From Tricholoma matsutake (lineage: Eukaryota > Basidiomycota > Agaricomycetes > Agaricales > Tricholomataceae), in NCBI GenBank assembly GCA_026075535.2, contig AP026546.1, positions 5,394,001 to 5,458,000 of the forward strand: a DNA stretch of 64,000 nucleotides, written 5' to 3'. The position numbers and the translations under genes are program-made. Positions 22,921-34,819 of the stretch are shown one piece after another. Each line of letters starts with the position of its first letter. The stretch's first letter is position 1. The notes beneath the pieces were generated by a model. That model worked only from the letters and a program-made list of their open reading frames with translations, was not told where the DNA came from and did no database searches.

Positions 22921-23738
22921 ATGTCCCCCCCAGCAGTCTCCACGCAGATCAAAATGGCCACGATGAAGGCCCAACATGAACAGAGGGAGTGGGCACTGAG
23001 GGAGCAGATGGAAAAGGAGATGAAGGAGCTGGAGGAAGTGGCAAGGGAGGAGGAACCCCAGGTGCAGGAGGTGCAAAAGGCAGCAGAGGAGGCTGCAAAG
23101 GCAGAGGAGGTGCACCAGGCAGAGGTGCAGAAAAAGGAGGCATCGGCCACAAGACAATTGGAGAAGAAGCGGGCAGCTACAGCCATGGGTTTGGAGGATA
23201 AGGCCAAGGGGAGCAAGTCCCCAAAGAAAAAGAAAGTCGCCAAGTCAAAGGCGTGAGTGGGGTCAGAGGAGTTGGAGGGTCCGGTGTGGGTGCAGGCTGC
23301 ATTGCCCTGCAAAAGGTGCATACTTGTTTCCCTTCTTGGTCTTCTCTTACTGATAAGTGGACTAGATGCAAATATCAGAAGATTGCTTGTTTCAAGATGG
23401 GTGCGAGGGGATGCATGTGCAACAACTGCATGCACATCAAACATAAGTGCGAGGAGGTAGTTTGGGAGGGGCAGGAGGCCCCTGCAGCAAAACTGGCGGG
23501 AACGACAGGGGCAACAGGGATTAGTGGGGAAAACCCGGAGGTAATGCAACAGATGATGAAGTTGATAAGGAAGGGATTCACTGAGGTGGCCACTGCGGTG
23601 TGGGAGTCGATGGGGGAGATCCAGGACACTTTGGACCCAGAGTGGGTGGAGGATGAAAGCGCTGGGGAGGAGAGTGATGAGGGCGAAAGATTAAAAGAAT
23701 GGTTAGGGAGTCAGGGTCGGAAAGAGCAGACACATTGA
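22921..23738 (+). pseudogene. Coiled-coil plus Cys-rich protein, antisense inside Gypsy-A
   Basis: The first block (22921-23256) is a long Glu/Ala/Lys-rich coiled coil ending in a nuclear-localisation-like KSPKKKKVAKSKA. After a TGA at 23254-23256 the same frame reads GSEELEGPVWVQAALPCKRC. A second frame (23280-23738) has a Cys cluster, CKYQKIACF...GCMCNNCMHIKHKC, then an acidic tail. Cys spacing resembles small zinc-binding, Zn2Cys6-like proteins that are common in basidiomycete repeats, but I cannot name the family. It lies opposite in strand to gag. At least one frameshift and one stop break it. Confidence 0.5.
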
Positions 23739-23789
23739 GACAAACATAGGCAGCCAAATGGGTAAGGTCAATGCAACCCCCAGCCCCAA

Positions 23790-25200
23790 TGGCTGTTTCC
23801 TGAGGGTTGCAGACTATTTTTCTGAGTCCCTAGTGTCAGGAATGACAACAGATGCATGGGCTTTTGCAGCTTTGGATTTTGGGCAGTTTCCTGCTATGTG
23901 CCCTTCCTCACCACAGTAGAGACAAAGTCGTTCTCTCATGCAATGTTCTCGTTCCTCCCCAGTAAGTTTGCCATTCTTCCCCAACTTATCAGAGATGGAC
24001 GACTTGGGCTTGTCCTGGGGTTCTTTGTCACAGAAGACTGCTGGTTGGAGGTGTTACCGCAGGTGGAGTTTGAAGAGGCTTGGTTTGTCAATGGGGAAGG
24101 ACTTTTGGAAGAGTCCTTCTGACTAGAGTTAGTGATGTTACTGGAATTGTTTGTTTCAAAACGGGATTCATCTTCTTGCATCCAGTAGATGTCGTCGCTG
24201 TCCTGCGCTTTCAAGCACAGTTCTGCAAGAGTATTGGGTTTACCACTTTGGAGAACTTCTATGCAAAGCTGGAGTGGAAGACCGCAGAAATAGTGGTCAC
24301 GAAGGGCTGCTTCATTCCAGTTGACCTTAGAAGCTAATTCCCAGAAGTCAACACTATATTTCATGATACGACCACCTTTCTTCATTGTTAAGTCAGAGAG
24401 AGCTTTTTCCACATCTCTGACCGGGTCGTGTGGGCCAAAGTTACTTTCCAGCTCGGTGAGGAAAGCTTTGTAGTCCCACATCCAGTGTGCGGAATCTGTT
24501 GGGTCATTAAGACCAGGCTCAAACCAACTGAGAGCTGATCCTTTAAGATAAGAAAGGATAAATATGATCTTTTTCTCATCAGAGGAAAATACGTGCGGAC
24601 GGTCATGGAAATGAAGATTGCAAGTCTCTAAGTTTCTTTGGATTGCCGCCATCGAAAGTGTCAGGGTCACAAACTTTGATTTTCTTGGTCTTGGGTGCAT
24701 TATTCTGATGAAGGGTGCAGATACTCTCTGAGAGGTTGTAAAGGACATCTATGAACCTATCCACTGGGTCAGGGTTTTCCCCTGTGGGAGGTTGATCCTC
24801 TGGATCATTGGGATCAGGGTCACCCCCAGGGCCATCAGGACCACTAGGATCATCAGGACCACTGGGGGGTCCATCCTCTAGACCAGGATCTTCCAACCCA
24901 AAGGGTTCAGGCTGGTTGATGCCCCCTATGTACTCAAGGGGAGTTCTTGATTGAAAACCTTCTGGGTTGGCAGAAGGGTGTGGGGCACAGGTGGACATGA
25001 GATTGGCACTGATTGAAGGGGCTCCTGAGCCAATTTTTCAGAATATGTTTGAGGGTCTGGAAGACACTCCAAAAGTAGTGGTGGGTTGAGGGTCGGAAAG
25101 GGTGGATCGCTGGATTGCAGAGATCCCTGGGATAGTACCAGCACATTGGGAATTTCTGGTTGTGCACTGGTGGGTCTTGGTAGGGGTCATAGAGAGGAAT
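23790..25200 (-). pseudogene. Gypsy gag of element A
   Basis: On the minus strand: a Pro/Gly/Asp-rich N-terminal stretch (24770-24890), a capsid-like core (ILSYLKGSALSWFEPGL near 24510-24560, then YSVDFWELASKVNW and ALRDHYFCGLP), and a CCHC knuckle [14 protein letters not shown] near 23885-23930. Frameshifts near 24630 and 23985 break the frame. It would form the nucleocapsid of the element. No pol follows. Confidence 0.85.
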
Positions 25201-25230
25201 GGGACGAGTGAAGTGTGAGTTCATATATAC

Positions 25231-27269
25231 TGTTAAGAACTGATCCTAGAAGATGCTGATGATGCTCAACCTGGAAACCCAAACAAAACCCACAAAATGG
25301 CTTCAGATGGTATAACACGAGTCAGAGGAAGGATGCGAGGCCCTGTAGATGTCACCTGTCAGACCGACCGTCAAATAGTCATAGAACAACTGCTTGTCGA
25401 AGCAGTTCAAGGCTAAAAGAATGTGTTTCGAGGACTTGCAATGATTTTCGAGGTGTTGTGATGATTTTTGAGAGGTTGCAATGCTTTTCAAAGTAGTTTT
25501 GAGGAATTTCGAGTGCGCGGATATGTTCAGATGCAAGATCAGGGGACTAGACGAGTAGTAGAAGTGAAGAAAAGGCTAATCGAGGGAAGCGAGAGCAAAT
25601 ATAGCGTAATGCGAGGAATTTTGAGGAATTTTGAGGAAGTTTAGCTTAAAACACCAAACTTTGGACTGAATAAGACTAAACCGAACTCTCAAATCACTGT
25701 GATCTGGGAGGAAGATGATGACTTTCTTTTTTTCTTTGTATCTAGTACATCTTTTTATATATAAAAAAGAAAGTACCTAAAAAGGCTAGAGAACATGAGG
25801 CAAACATGTGGAAAACTCGAAGCAAAAGACAATATAAGTATATCAGAACAATAAAGTGAGCCTAGAAAGGGTGAATATAACACATGATGAAGAAATAATA
25901 AGAAAGAATAGCTAAAACTGGACTGTCCTTGTTATAAATTGAATAAAAGATCAGAAACTGTTTTGAGCAGATTGTATGCATGCACATGTGGTCGAAATGT
26001 GTTCGATATACTTGATATAGTGTCCCATGTGTCCAGTATGCATCCGAAGATTGTTTGAATAGGAAATACTGTGTCCGACAATGTTTTTCGAGGTTCAATG
26101 TTTTTCAAAGATTTTTGAAGATTCTTCGGACTTCATTCATGGCCCGATATTGGTGCAATATTGTTCGACAATGGTAGGGGATACATCTGGCATGTGTGTG
26201 ATGACAATTCAGATAGTGATATAGTGTCCAATGTCAATTTTTGATGTTCGATGATTTTCAAAGTCGGTCGAGGAAATATTGGACTTGTTCAAAGGTCGAT
26301 ATCGCTGCGATATTGCTCAATACTGGTTTGGAACCCATTGACGCTGTTCCAGGTGTATATCCTGAGCTGTACGAAGGTTGGGGGAGTTGTATTATGGCGG
26401 CCAAAGGCATACAAAGAACTTCGAGGTGTCATGAAGAGTTTCGAAGTGTTGTGAAGAATTTCGAAGCATTCTCGTGACTTTTTAGAGGTTCGTAGAGGTT
26501 CATAGAGCTTCAGAGGGGTTTGTATGGGTTCGTAGAGCTTCGACAACGATCGTAGATGTGTTTTCCAAGCTTGAACAACAAGGTGGACCTATCAACACAT
26601 CGGAATCCAATCGGACACTGTGGGTGATAATAGTGGGAGTTTGTCAGGTCATTGCAGATTCTGCGGGAGGCGAAACGGAAAGGACTTGGCTTCAGCTTGT
26701 AAGAAGCTGCACCCTTCACCTCGTCTGGTGTCCTAATTTCAAGTTGAAGGTTTGGAGGTAGGAGCGGGAAAGTGTGGGTAAATGCAGGGAGGAGTACAGA
26801 GGGGCTTAGGTTAAGTTCAGGTGAGGTTAGAACTTCAGAGGGAGACTAGAGGTCAAGTCGAATGGTGTTCAGACTCTTAGAGAACTGAGGTTGGAGTAGA
26901 AGGAGGTTTAGATTGGCAGGATAAAGTTGAGTCTATGTCAATAGGAATACAAGGCGAAACTAACTAAGCTTAAATACTGTAGTCTGGAATAAATGCAGAA
27001 CAGGAACAAAGACTGTGGCAGTGTCTCGACTGCGTAGATAAACTGCCTAGTGGGAGCCACGCAGGAATCCATAGTCGAATTTGCAATAGAGACGGCAGCC
27101 TTGGGAAGGCAGCCGTGGGTGCTATACAAGATGGCCTGGTGCACAGCAGAGTGGGCAGTGCAAGGCAGCCTGGAATGAAATTGGGAGGCATAGACAAATG
27201 TCAGGTTTGACATGCGGGAAAGGGTCAGATGGATGCAGGTTCCAATTGGGTGAGGAATGGTTCTTGACA
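25231..27269 (-). repeat. 5' LTR of Gypsy-A, split by a solo LTR
   Basis: LTR sequence is present at 25231-25256 and 26595-27269, about 697 bp in total. The solo LTR 25257-26594 lies between the pieces. The internal region starts directly beyond 25231 on the minus strand; I do not recognise a primer-binding site there. Confidence 0.88.
25257..26594. mobile_element. Solo LTR (TGAT...ATCA family), copy 1
   Basis: Begins TGATGATGCTCAACC and ends GGTGGACCTATCA. It matches 38824-40176 over its length, and the termini resemble 43563-44514. No coding sequence. Flanks are ATGC and ACAC, which could both derive from a 4-bp ACGC duplication by CpG decay. The body is rich in TTTCGAGG and TTTTGAGG words. 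Confidence 0.75.
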
Positions 27270-29777
27270 ATCACAGATGCTCCAGTTTGTATTGAAGATG
27301 CGGAAGGTGTTTTCTGAGAACCTTCAGTGAGTATCAAAAGACCTTTATCAGATAGTACCATTGGTAATAATGGCACACTCACAGAAAAATTATTCATCTG
27401 AATTGGGTTTGCAATCCGACGGGTAAGCCCCATGCATTTTGGGCTGTTGATTGGTTGGTGGAGAGAAACAACCTGTACACAAAGGTAAGTGATTGCAGAC
27501 CAAATTCCTACCCCTTGCCAATCTCCCAACAGGTAATTTTTGCTGGAACAGGGCCAAGTCAAACAATCGAACACATTATCCAGGAGTCGCCACTCATAGA
27601 ACTTTACTGTAACTGTCATGTTACCATTGAGAATGGCTTTCACCTCAAACATCGCACCATTTGGCATAAGCACCCAGATATGATGAAGACATTATGAAGG
27701 CTTTGTACAGAGATTAAATGGAGTTTGGCTCACTGCTTCACTGCAGGACATTGTGCAAAAAAGGTTATTCCAGAACAAATTGCAGCTGTGATGAATACTA
27801 TGCAAAAGAAGAAAAAATCGACTGCAAATGACAACAATGAGATCCCAGAGGTGGAAGCAGATGATTTAATGGATGACTGACATTTCAAATGACATCAGCC
27901 ATAGGAATGGGCTCACTGGTCCCATTTTGCTCATCACCATATCCTGCTTTGTGCTTGCCTCTTTGATCCCTTGGCTTCCAATTTGGACACTGTTTACTGG
28001 ATGCTGAGACCATAATTTAACTTAAAGATGAGATAGAACAGATGAGATAGAAAAGCGAACCTATGTGCCCAGCCATGCCACAACCCCTACACCGGCATGC
28101 ACATTTTCCAAGCGTAGAAGGTCCATCCACACCTGCAGAGAGAGGCAATTGGTTAGATGTCATGGGAGGGATATTTTCATCTGTTGAAGGCATAGTTTTT
28201 GATTTCCATTGCGGGCACAACCTATTAGATGCTAAAACAAGAACATAAGTGTCCATGGTTAATGATATTAACTCCACTACTATGTACCAATGTGACCTTC
28301 TGCCCCACACATTGCACAATGTTGAGATTTCTTGGGTGCTAAGCTTGATGTATGTTGAGAGATCTGCAGATGAGAATTTGAGACACCCTGAAGAGCCAAA
28401 TGTGGAGATGACAATGATGTAGTAGGTGATGGTGGGGGAGGCGGTGGTGGAGGTGGTGGTGCACAGCTCTTTACCATCTCGATTATCACAGAACCATACT
28501 TTTTGGCATGGTGCCAATCTGTTTGCTTGTGGAGTGCCTGAACATCTGGAAGTTTTCTATAGTGTGCAAGATGGACGATTTGGTTCAAGATTTTGTCAGA
28601 TAACAAGAGCTGTGGACCAAAGAAATTGTCGCCTGGAAATTCGCATTCCATCTGCTGAGTGCATCATTTCTTCAGTCTGTCTTTGAGTTTGAAGTCGAGG
28701 CTGCCCATCTTATAGTCGTCAAGTTTGAACTTCCATTTGTTTTGTGCTCTTGTAGCTGGCTGCCACAAGGGAGATAGAAAGGTAAATATGTTCGGATGAC
28801 AGGTGTCACAGCATCGCATGCATGACAGTGGGGTGGTACAATGAGAACAACAGTGCTCATGTTCCTTGAGTACTGTACATATCAGATTCATCAGGTGAGC
28901 CTCAATTCCATTGATAATGCAGGTCTCATACCTTTGTTGTTCCCAAAATACTCATCACATACTTGCCACCAACAGATGTTGCAGGATCTCGCATTGATAT
29001 ATGTGTCCATGGCAGAAATTTTGGATTCTTCATCACTCATTCCCGAGATTCAAGAAGCAAGTACAGCTGTGGTAGAATCTGTAGAAGGAGGCAGCCCTTG
29101 GCAGGTCGATGCTTGATTGTCGCATGACTCAAGTTGCTCCAAGTCCATTGCATTTGGTTGGCCCATGTTGTCTTCCTCCTCACTATCAGATCCATCTCCA
29201 TCACTCATATCTGATTCGATAACATTCGCTGTAGACCGCTTTGATTTTGCCTTTTTCAGCATCCCACCTCTCCTCCCATCTGATGTTTTCCCTCACTTCT
29301 GTTTCCCAACAGTCACCTTACTCTTATGGCCATCAAAGTACTTTGACTCAACAAGGTAAATTCCCAGTGCTGTCATACATGTCTTATGCGCACCTTGCCC
29401 CATCTGTTGCATCAATGTACACAAAGATGGTACATATTGCCACTGTATCACAAGCTCGATATCTGGGATATCTAGACCCTTACACCAGGGGCAAAAGCTA
29501 GGGCAGTTGAGTTTCAACTGCCTTCGAGGCAGTGGGTATGGCAGTTGACAGAGTAATTATGTAATATTGCCCTTGTGATCGTAACGAAGTTATCGATATA
29601 TATATCAATAATCATTAAATTGGTTAATCATTAATCATTGATCATTGATCATCATGTGGTGTGACAACTTTTGTTGTATTATTCTTGTTACCAGGTTACA
29701 TACTTTACATAAATATGGAGTAGCAGTTAGCACCATGAATACTCCTCTCCTCCATTCCCTTCCTCTTTCACTCAACA

Positions 29778-32700
29778 ATGCCTTCAGTTATATGTACATG
29801 CACAGTTTGCAGCATGAAAACTGTCTGCATTCATGGTGTTGAACAACCAGGCCAGTCTGTTAGTGGTCCAACTTGTTTGATGCATGAGAAACAGGATAAA
29901 AACCCTGCCTTGGCAAGACGGAAGCCACAATCATCCCCAAGTTCATCATCAAAAAAATCTACAGCTTCCAATTCTCCAACAGGTAAGTGCTAAACTGTTT
30001 CCATAAGAATATAGTTGAAAAGTATAGTACAGATATCAACTTTTCCACTACACTTATTATAAAGATGGTCTGCCTTCTTGTCATCTGGCTCCACACCAGA
30101 GCTGGTGTAAGTCGTGCTGTCACCAACAAAGTTCTACGAGCAATTCAGGTTATCATCTCTGCAACTCTTTATCTTGTTGGCATTGCTTTGATGTCATCTG
30201 GATTTGCTATCAAACTTTCTAATGTCAAACTTCCTCATGATGTTCATACAGCCTATCAGCTTCACTGCCCTGAACCAGATATCATCCGGACAGCATGCTG
30301 TCCCCAGTGCCTTTACCTCTTCCCTTATCCAATTCCTTGGAAATGTCAGTGGAAGGAGTCTCCAAGATCACGTGCATGCAATACAAATCTCTGGAAAATT
30401 CAGAATACCTGGAATGGCCCCAAATGGGTTCCATGCCAGCTGTACATTACACAGTCATTTGACTCTTGGCTTCAATTTTTTTTGTCTTGCCAGATCATAG
30501 AAGACTCTCTCCACAAGACTTATCATGACCATATAAATCATCCTCCAGTTGTCTTTGGTGCCACTATTAATGATATCCAAGGTAGCCCTGCTTGGAATGA
30601 TATTTTAGGCTTTCTCCAGTCTCCCTATCATTTACTCTTTGGAATTTATGTTGATTGGTACAACCCTCACACAAACAAGATTGCTGGTAGGTCACTAGAA
30701 AGAAATTATATACTAATATGGCTAATAATATTACATATAGGTAAAAAGGTATCCTGTGGTGCAATTTTGCTTTATTGCTGGAATTTACCTTTCAATCTCC
30801 AGTATCAACCTGAGAATATCTTTATTGCTGGTCTCACACCTCCACCTCATCTTCCTGACCCTACCACTATTTCCCATGTTCTTGATCCTGTTATTACTTC
30901 TGTTGCCAAGTATGGTGTTGCACCCAGTCAAAATGTGCCAACATCCAGACATCCCAATGGTGTTCCTGTGCAAGCAAAAATTGCACCTGTCATTGCTGAT
31001 CTGGAGGGAAGTCAGAAGGTTACTGGATTTTTAGCACATGGTGCCACAATGTTTTGTTCCTTCTGCCTCTGTACCCAACATCAGCTAGAAGACCTTAATA
31101 TGCAATCTTGGGAACTACATAATGGTGCCCAGGTGCAAGCACAAGCAGAGGCATGGCTTAACCAGACAACCAAGGCTGGCCGAAATGCTCTATCAAAGTC
31201 AAATGGTGTACAGTGGACTCCATTACATTGTCTGCCATACTGGGACCCAGTCAAACATGTTGTTCTAGGTTTTATGCACAACTGGCTTGAGGGTATTTTA
31301 CAGCATCATCTTCACTCACTCTGGAAAATTGGACAAGATGAGGATGAAAGCCAGAAGATTAAAGAAATAGAGCTTGATGAGCAATTGACTGAAGAGGATG
31401 TATCAGACTCTGCTGAAGAGTTGGAAGGTCTTTTCCAGGAAACAGCTGAATATGAGACTACCATGATGATGCCAATGCAACATACACCACCACCTATGTC
31501 TCCCTCACCATCTTCCTCATTTACTGCTGGTTCAAGCATGTCTGAATCATCCTCAACCCCTACAGTTACACAAACCCATCCAGTTCCCTATGACCTCAAT
31601 TTTGATGATGAAGATGATGGTGATGATAGTGACTATATTCCTGCAGACACAGTGCCATTCAGCTTTACACCTACAGAGCTACAGGCAATACAGGATTGCA
31701 TTCAAGACATTACTCTTCCAACTTGGATACAACAACCACCAGTCAATCTGGGTGAACCAAGTCATGGCAAGCTCAAAGCAAGAGAATATCTCACTCTGTT
31801 TACATGCATTTTCCCTCTCATTATTCCTGAATTCTGGTACATTGTTGCTGCTACAGACTTTCACCGCCAACACATTGAGTGCTTCTATAACCTTGTTGCA
31901 GCTACAAATATTATTGCTGCATTCAAGACTTCAAATGCTGATGCTGATGCCCATACCCAGCATTATATCCAGTATTGGACTGCAATTCAAAAGCTCTTCC
32001 CTTACCGTCCATCCAAGCCAAATCACCACTATGCCATGCACAATGGCTCCCTGCTCAAATACTGGGGTCCTTTGGCTTCATTGAGTGAGTTTTCAGGAGA
32101 GCGAATGAACGGAATGTTGCAAAACATTAATACTAATCACCATATTTGTATGTTTATTTACACTCATTTATGTAAAGCTAGTAGCTAATAACAATTGCAG
32201 AAGATTTGGATTTAACAATGCTCTGCCAAATGAGTGATAGAGCTTATCTTGATGCTTCACTGCACAGTGACAATGCTATAAAAGAGTTGTCTGACATTCT
32301 GGAGCCAGTTGACATTTCAGTGGATGATCCACCAGTACCTCTGAAGTCTACTGAAGTGGCAGAAATTCTAGAGAAGGCCCCTAGTCTTCAAGATGTAGAA
32401 TATAATGGGCTGCTTCATTACCTTCATCAGACAGGAAGGTCCTACTGAGCCTACTCTGATCTTCCCCATCCATTGAACAGCATTATTCTTCCTCCACAAG
32501 CTCAGCATCTTATGGAGATCCACCGAGACGAATGTACCTTTAGTTGTGAAAGATCACACAAAGGAAATAGTGCCATACAGTTTTACAATCCTTTGACTCA
32601 AGTTCATGATACGGCTTTATTCAACAAATTTGGAGGCTTCCAATAGAAGGCACAATGCAGATCTTCATAAATGTCTGCCCACATCAACCACTATCTGAAC

Positions 32701-32903
32701 AACAGGAAGGAGAAGCACCATTCAAATATTATCCTGGATTTATGACCCGGATTGTGGATGCAATCCCCTCTAACACCAATATCATTATTGAACCTGCTCA
32801 TATCATTACCCATGTTGTAACCTTACAGCACCCATTAGGGACTTACAATATTGGAAGAGAGGTGCTAGTTGTTTGTTGGGCTCCAAATAGAGGACGTAGA
32901 TAG
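29778..32903 (+). pseudogene. Plavaka (CACTA) transposase
   Basis: Exon 1 (29778-29982) starts MPSVICTCTVC. An intron with donor GTAAGTGC begins at 29983 (acceptor probably TACAG at 30032). The core has LLFGIYVDWYNPHTNKIAG, an intron 30687-30740 (54 nt, in frame), VSCGAILLYCWNLP, ENIFIAGLTPPPHLP, FCSFCLCTQH and DPVKHVVLGFMHNWLEGILQHHL, all characteristic of Plavaka transposases. A further intron lies at 32148-32200 after SGERMNGMLQNI. Then a TGA (32446-32448) and a frameshift before 32655 interrupt the C-terminus, which ends TYNIGREVLVVCWAPNRGRR. Mostly intact but broken near its end. Confidence 0.88.
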
Positions 32904-34819
32904 GAACAAGAGCAGGAGTGCCAGTGGATGTTTAGGGACAAGTATTTAATTGTACATTTGTATCCACTCAACTTAATATATCTTGTTGTTGTTGGGAAAC
33001 ATGTCAGTTGAATTTTCATAGTAGTTTCCTATTATTTGAGCACAGGAGCAGTCAGGAGAATCCTTACTATCTGGTGACAAACATGTCAAATGTGTTTGAT
33101 TTGGGTCGCATGTCATGTGACATTTGTCATGCATTTCAACTTGATGGGTAACCGTCAAGTTTCACTCAACTCCTACTGGTGAATGACTTGTACATCATTC
33201 ACCTTTCTTTCTTGGGGTGTAACACACCCCAAGTCTCTTGTCAACTTGTTCCGACCTCCTATGGTGGCCAGATTCCCTCGTGACCATACCAGGTGAGTAC
33301 GTGCATTTACTCGGGTCCATGACAAACACTAACAAAGTGTTTGACTTTGCTTTAGATATAGCATTCGAATTCGAACGTTTCACATTTACTGTGTCATGCC
33401 AACGCCGTCTCAACACCTCAAGATGACAATGCCGCGACAATTGGGGACAACGCAGGTTGGTGGAGGCTACGGCCTTTTTGGGACTGTAGAAATGATGGAT
33501 ACACGTTTTCAGATGTGTTGGGCCTTGAGTAATTCTACTTCTTTCTTCTTCTTAGTACTAACAAACATCTTTTGCCTTTTGTTCTAGATACAACAGTCAC
33601 CTTAGCTTGACAACAGCTGTGTATGCCTGCTCTGCCCTCCTCCCCATAGAATCGGGATGTGAGGGCTTTGTCTTAGTACAGGATACAGCTGAGGGGTGCC
33701 AGGAGACCCAAGGAGCAGCATACCCACCAGGTATGCCCCCCTACCCCATCTTCCCCCTTCCCAACTCTCACCCACCACAAATACAAGCAGGATCGCAGTT
33801 GCCAGTGACAGAGATGGCAGAAGAGGAAGCAGGCATGGGGTAATGACACAATGCATGCCCAGACATGTCCACACAAACCCCCTCGCAATCCAAACAGGAT
33901 AGAACTAATGATGACAATGACATCCTCCCTCTCTTGCCACCACCACCACCACACATCATAGCACCCCGAACCACCGCTGTGAGCAACTGCTTCCAGGGTG
34001 GAAACAGGGAGCAACGAGGATGGAGACGACAAGAAGGGGGAGCAGGCATGACGACAACGATGACAGGCACCCCCTCTCGCTGCAAATGCGAGCAGGGATG
34101 TTTCATGTTCTGTTCTCGGCGACCACCACCACCACCCCCTCTCTCACTGCAAATGGGAGTGGGGGTGTTTTTCATTCTATTCTCGGTGACAACCACCACC
34201 ACCACCACCCCTCCCTTGCTGCAAACACCAGAGGAGGGGTTTCTCATTCTGCTCTTGGCAACAACCACCACCACCCCCTCTCGCTGCAAACATGAGTGGG
34301 GGTGTTTTACGTTCTGTTCTCAGCGACAACCACCACCACCCCCTCTCTCACTGCAAACACGAGAGGAGGGGTTTCTCATTCTGCTCTTAGCAACAATGTG
34401 CACCATCACCCCCTCCCTTGCTCCAAACGCGAGGGAGGAGACTTCTTGGGGGAGCAGGCTTGACAACGACGATGACAACGGCCACCACAACAACCACAGC
34501 TCCCCCACCTGCTGCTGCGAGCAACTGCTCGTGGGGTGGAAATGGGGAGCAACGATCTTTTTTTTGTAACTTTTTTTAATGAATAAATATCATAATTTTG
34601 TATTAAATGAAGTGTCTGTATCATAATGTACAGTGAGTCAAGAGAATCATAGAGAAATCATAGAGCATACTACTAAAGAGACCATAGTGAGTAAATAGGC
34701 ATAGAATTGAAATATTAGTGGAAAGCATAGAAGTGCTGCTAGCAGCTACCAGTTCGTTGCAAAGGGCCAAACATGCAAAGTCAAGAAGGATATACCTTGA
34801 TCTATCCTGCATTCTTAGG
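32904..34819 (+). other. Convergent intergenic region of Plavaka with palindromic modules
   Basis: No gene is recognisable. The region holds short perfect inverted sequence GGGGTGTAACACACCCC near 33215, two GAGCAACTGCTC-type motifs (33980, 34517) in plus orientation, intron-like donors GTGAGTACG (33292) and, near 33732, GTATGCCCC, and the tandem array listed separately. Open frames across it are low complexity (Pro/Thr-rich) and probably not coding. It may be an inserted MITE, but I could not find its ends. Confidence 0.5.
34066..34480 (+). repeat. Six-unit GC-rich hairpin tandem array
   Basis: Units of 64-73 bp begin CACCCCCTCTCGCTGCAAA and continue with GAG...GGGG and a TTTCATTCTGTTCTCGG-like spacer followed by ACCACC repeats. 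Each unit can form a hairpin with a TGCAAAT-type loop. It is related in design to the array in MITE 1 but lies in the opposite orientation. Confidence 0.8.

Larger units (their letters stand above)
21021..27269 (-). mobile_element. Ty3/Gypsy-like element A, gag only, both LTRs present
   Basis: ATCAC is duplicated at 21016-21020 and 27270-27274. LTR ends are TGTTAAGAAC and GTTCTTGACA. In minus orientation the 5' LTR is 25231-27269, the internal region 22786-25230 and the 3' LTR 21021-22785. A purine-rich tract (AAGGGGGAAA on the minus strand, 22788-22797) abuts the 3' LTR. No protease, RT or integrase is present in the 2.4-kb internal region, so it is non-autonomous. A solo LTR lies inside its 5' LTR and a hAT MITE inside its 3' LTR. 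Confidence 0.9.
17467..27880 (+). pseudogene. DUF6589-like protein gene, candidate DDE transposase, split by Tc1 and Gypsy-A
   Basis: Exonic blocks are 17467-17937, about 18019-19350, 20946-21020, 27270-27485, about 27534-27695 and about 27758-27880. The family-typical segments are LLVHGDLLTKEWPDTVQNS, GLFHFKMACADALWRTW, RAVDW-like sequence and VERNNLYTK...ESPLIELY...TIENGFHLKHRTIWH. Possible catalytic acids are D in YDNFDINF (near 18233), D in VHGDL (near 18782) and E in VERNNLY (near 27458). Introns include GTAAGTGATTGCAG...CAACAG at about 27486-27533. TGA codons at 18464-18466 and 18950-18952 interrupt one continuous frame. Removing Tc1 rejoins MNTRD to GRVEATF-like sequence; removing Gypsy-A rejoins the next block. 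The DUF6589 name is from memory of the family; the transposase role is inference. Confidence 0.68.

Noticed and set aside
33865..34569. A 234-codon Pro/Thr-rich ORF
   Set aside because: It is a reading of the hairpin tandem array; the same unit occurs on either strand in other elements.
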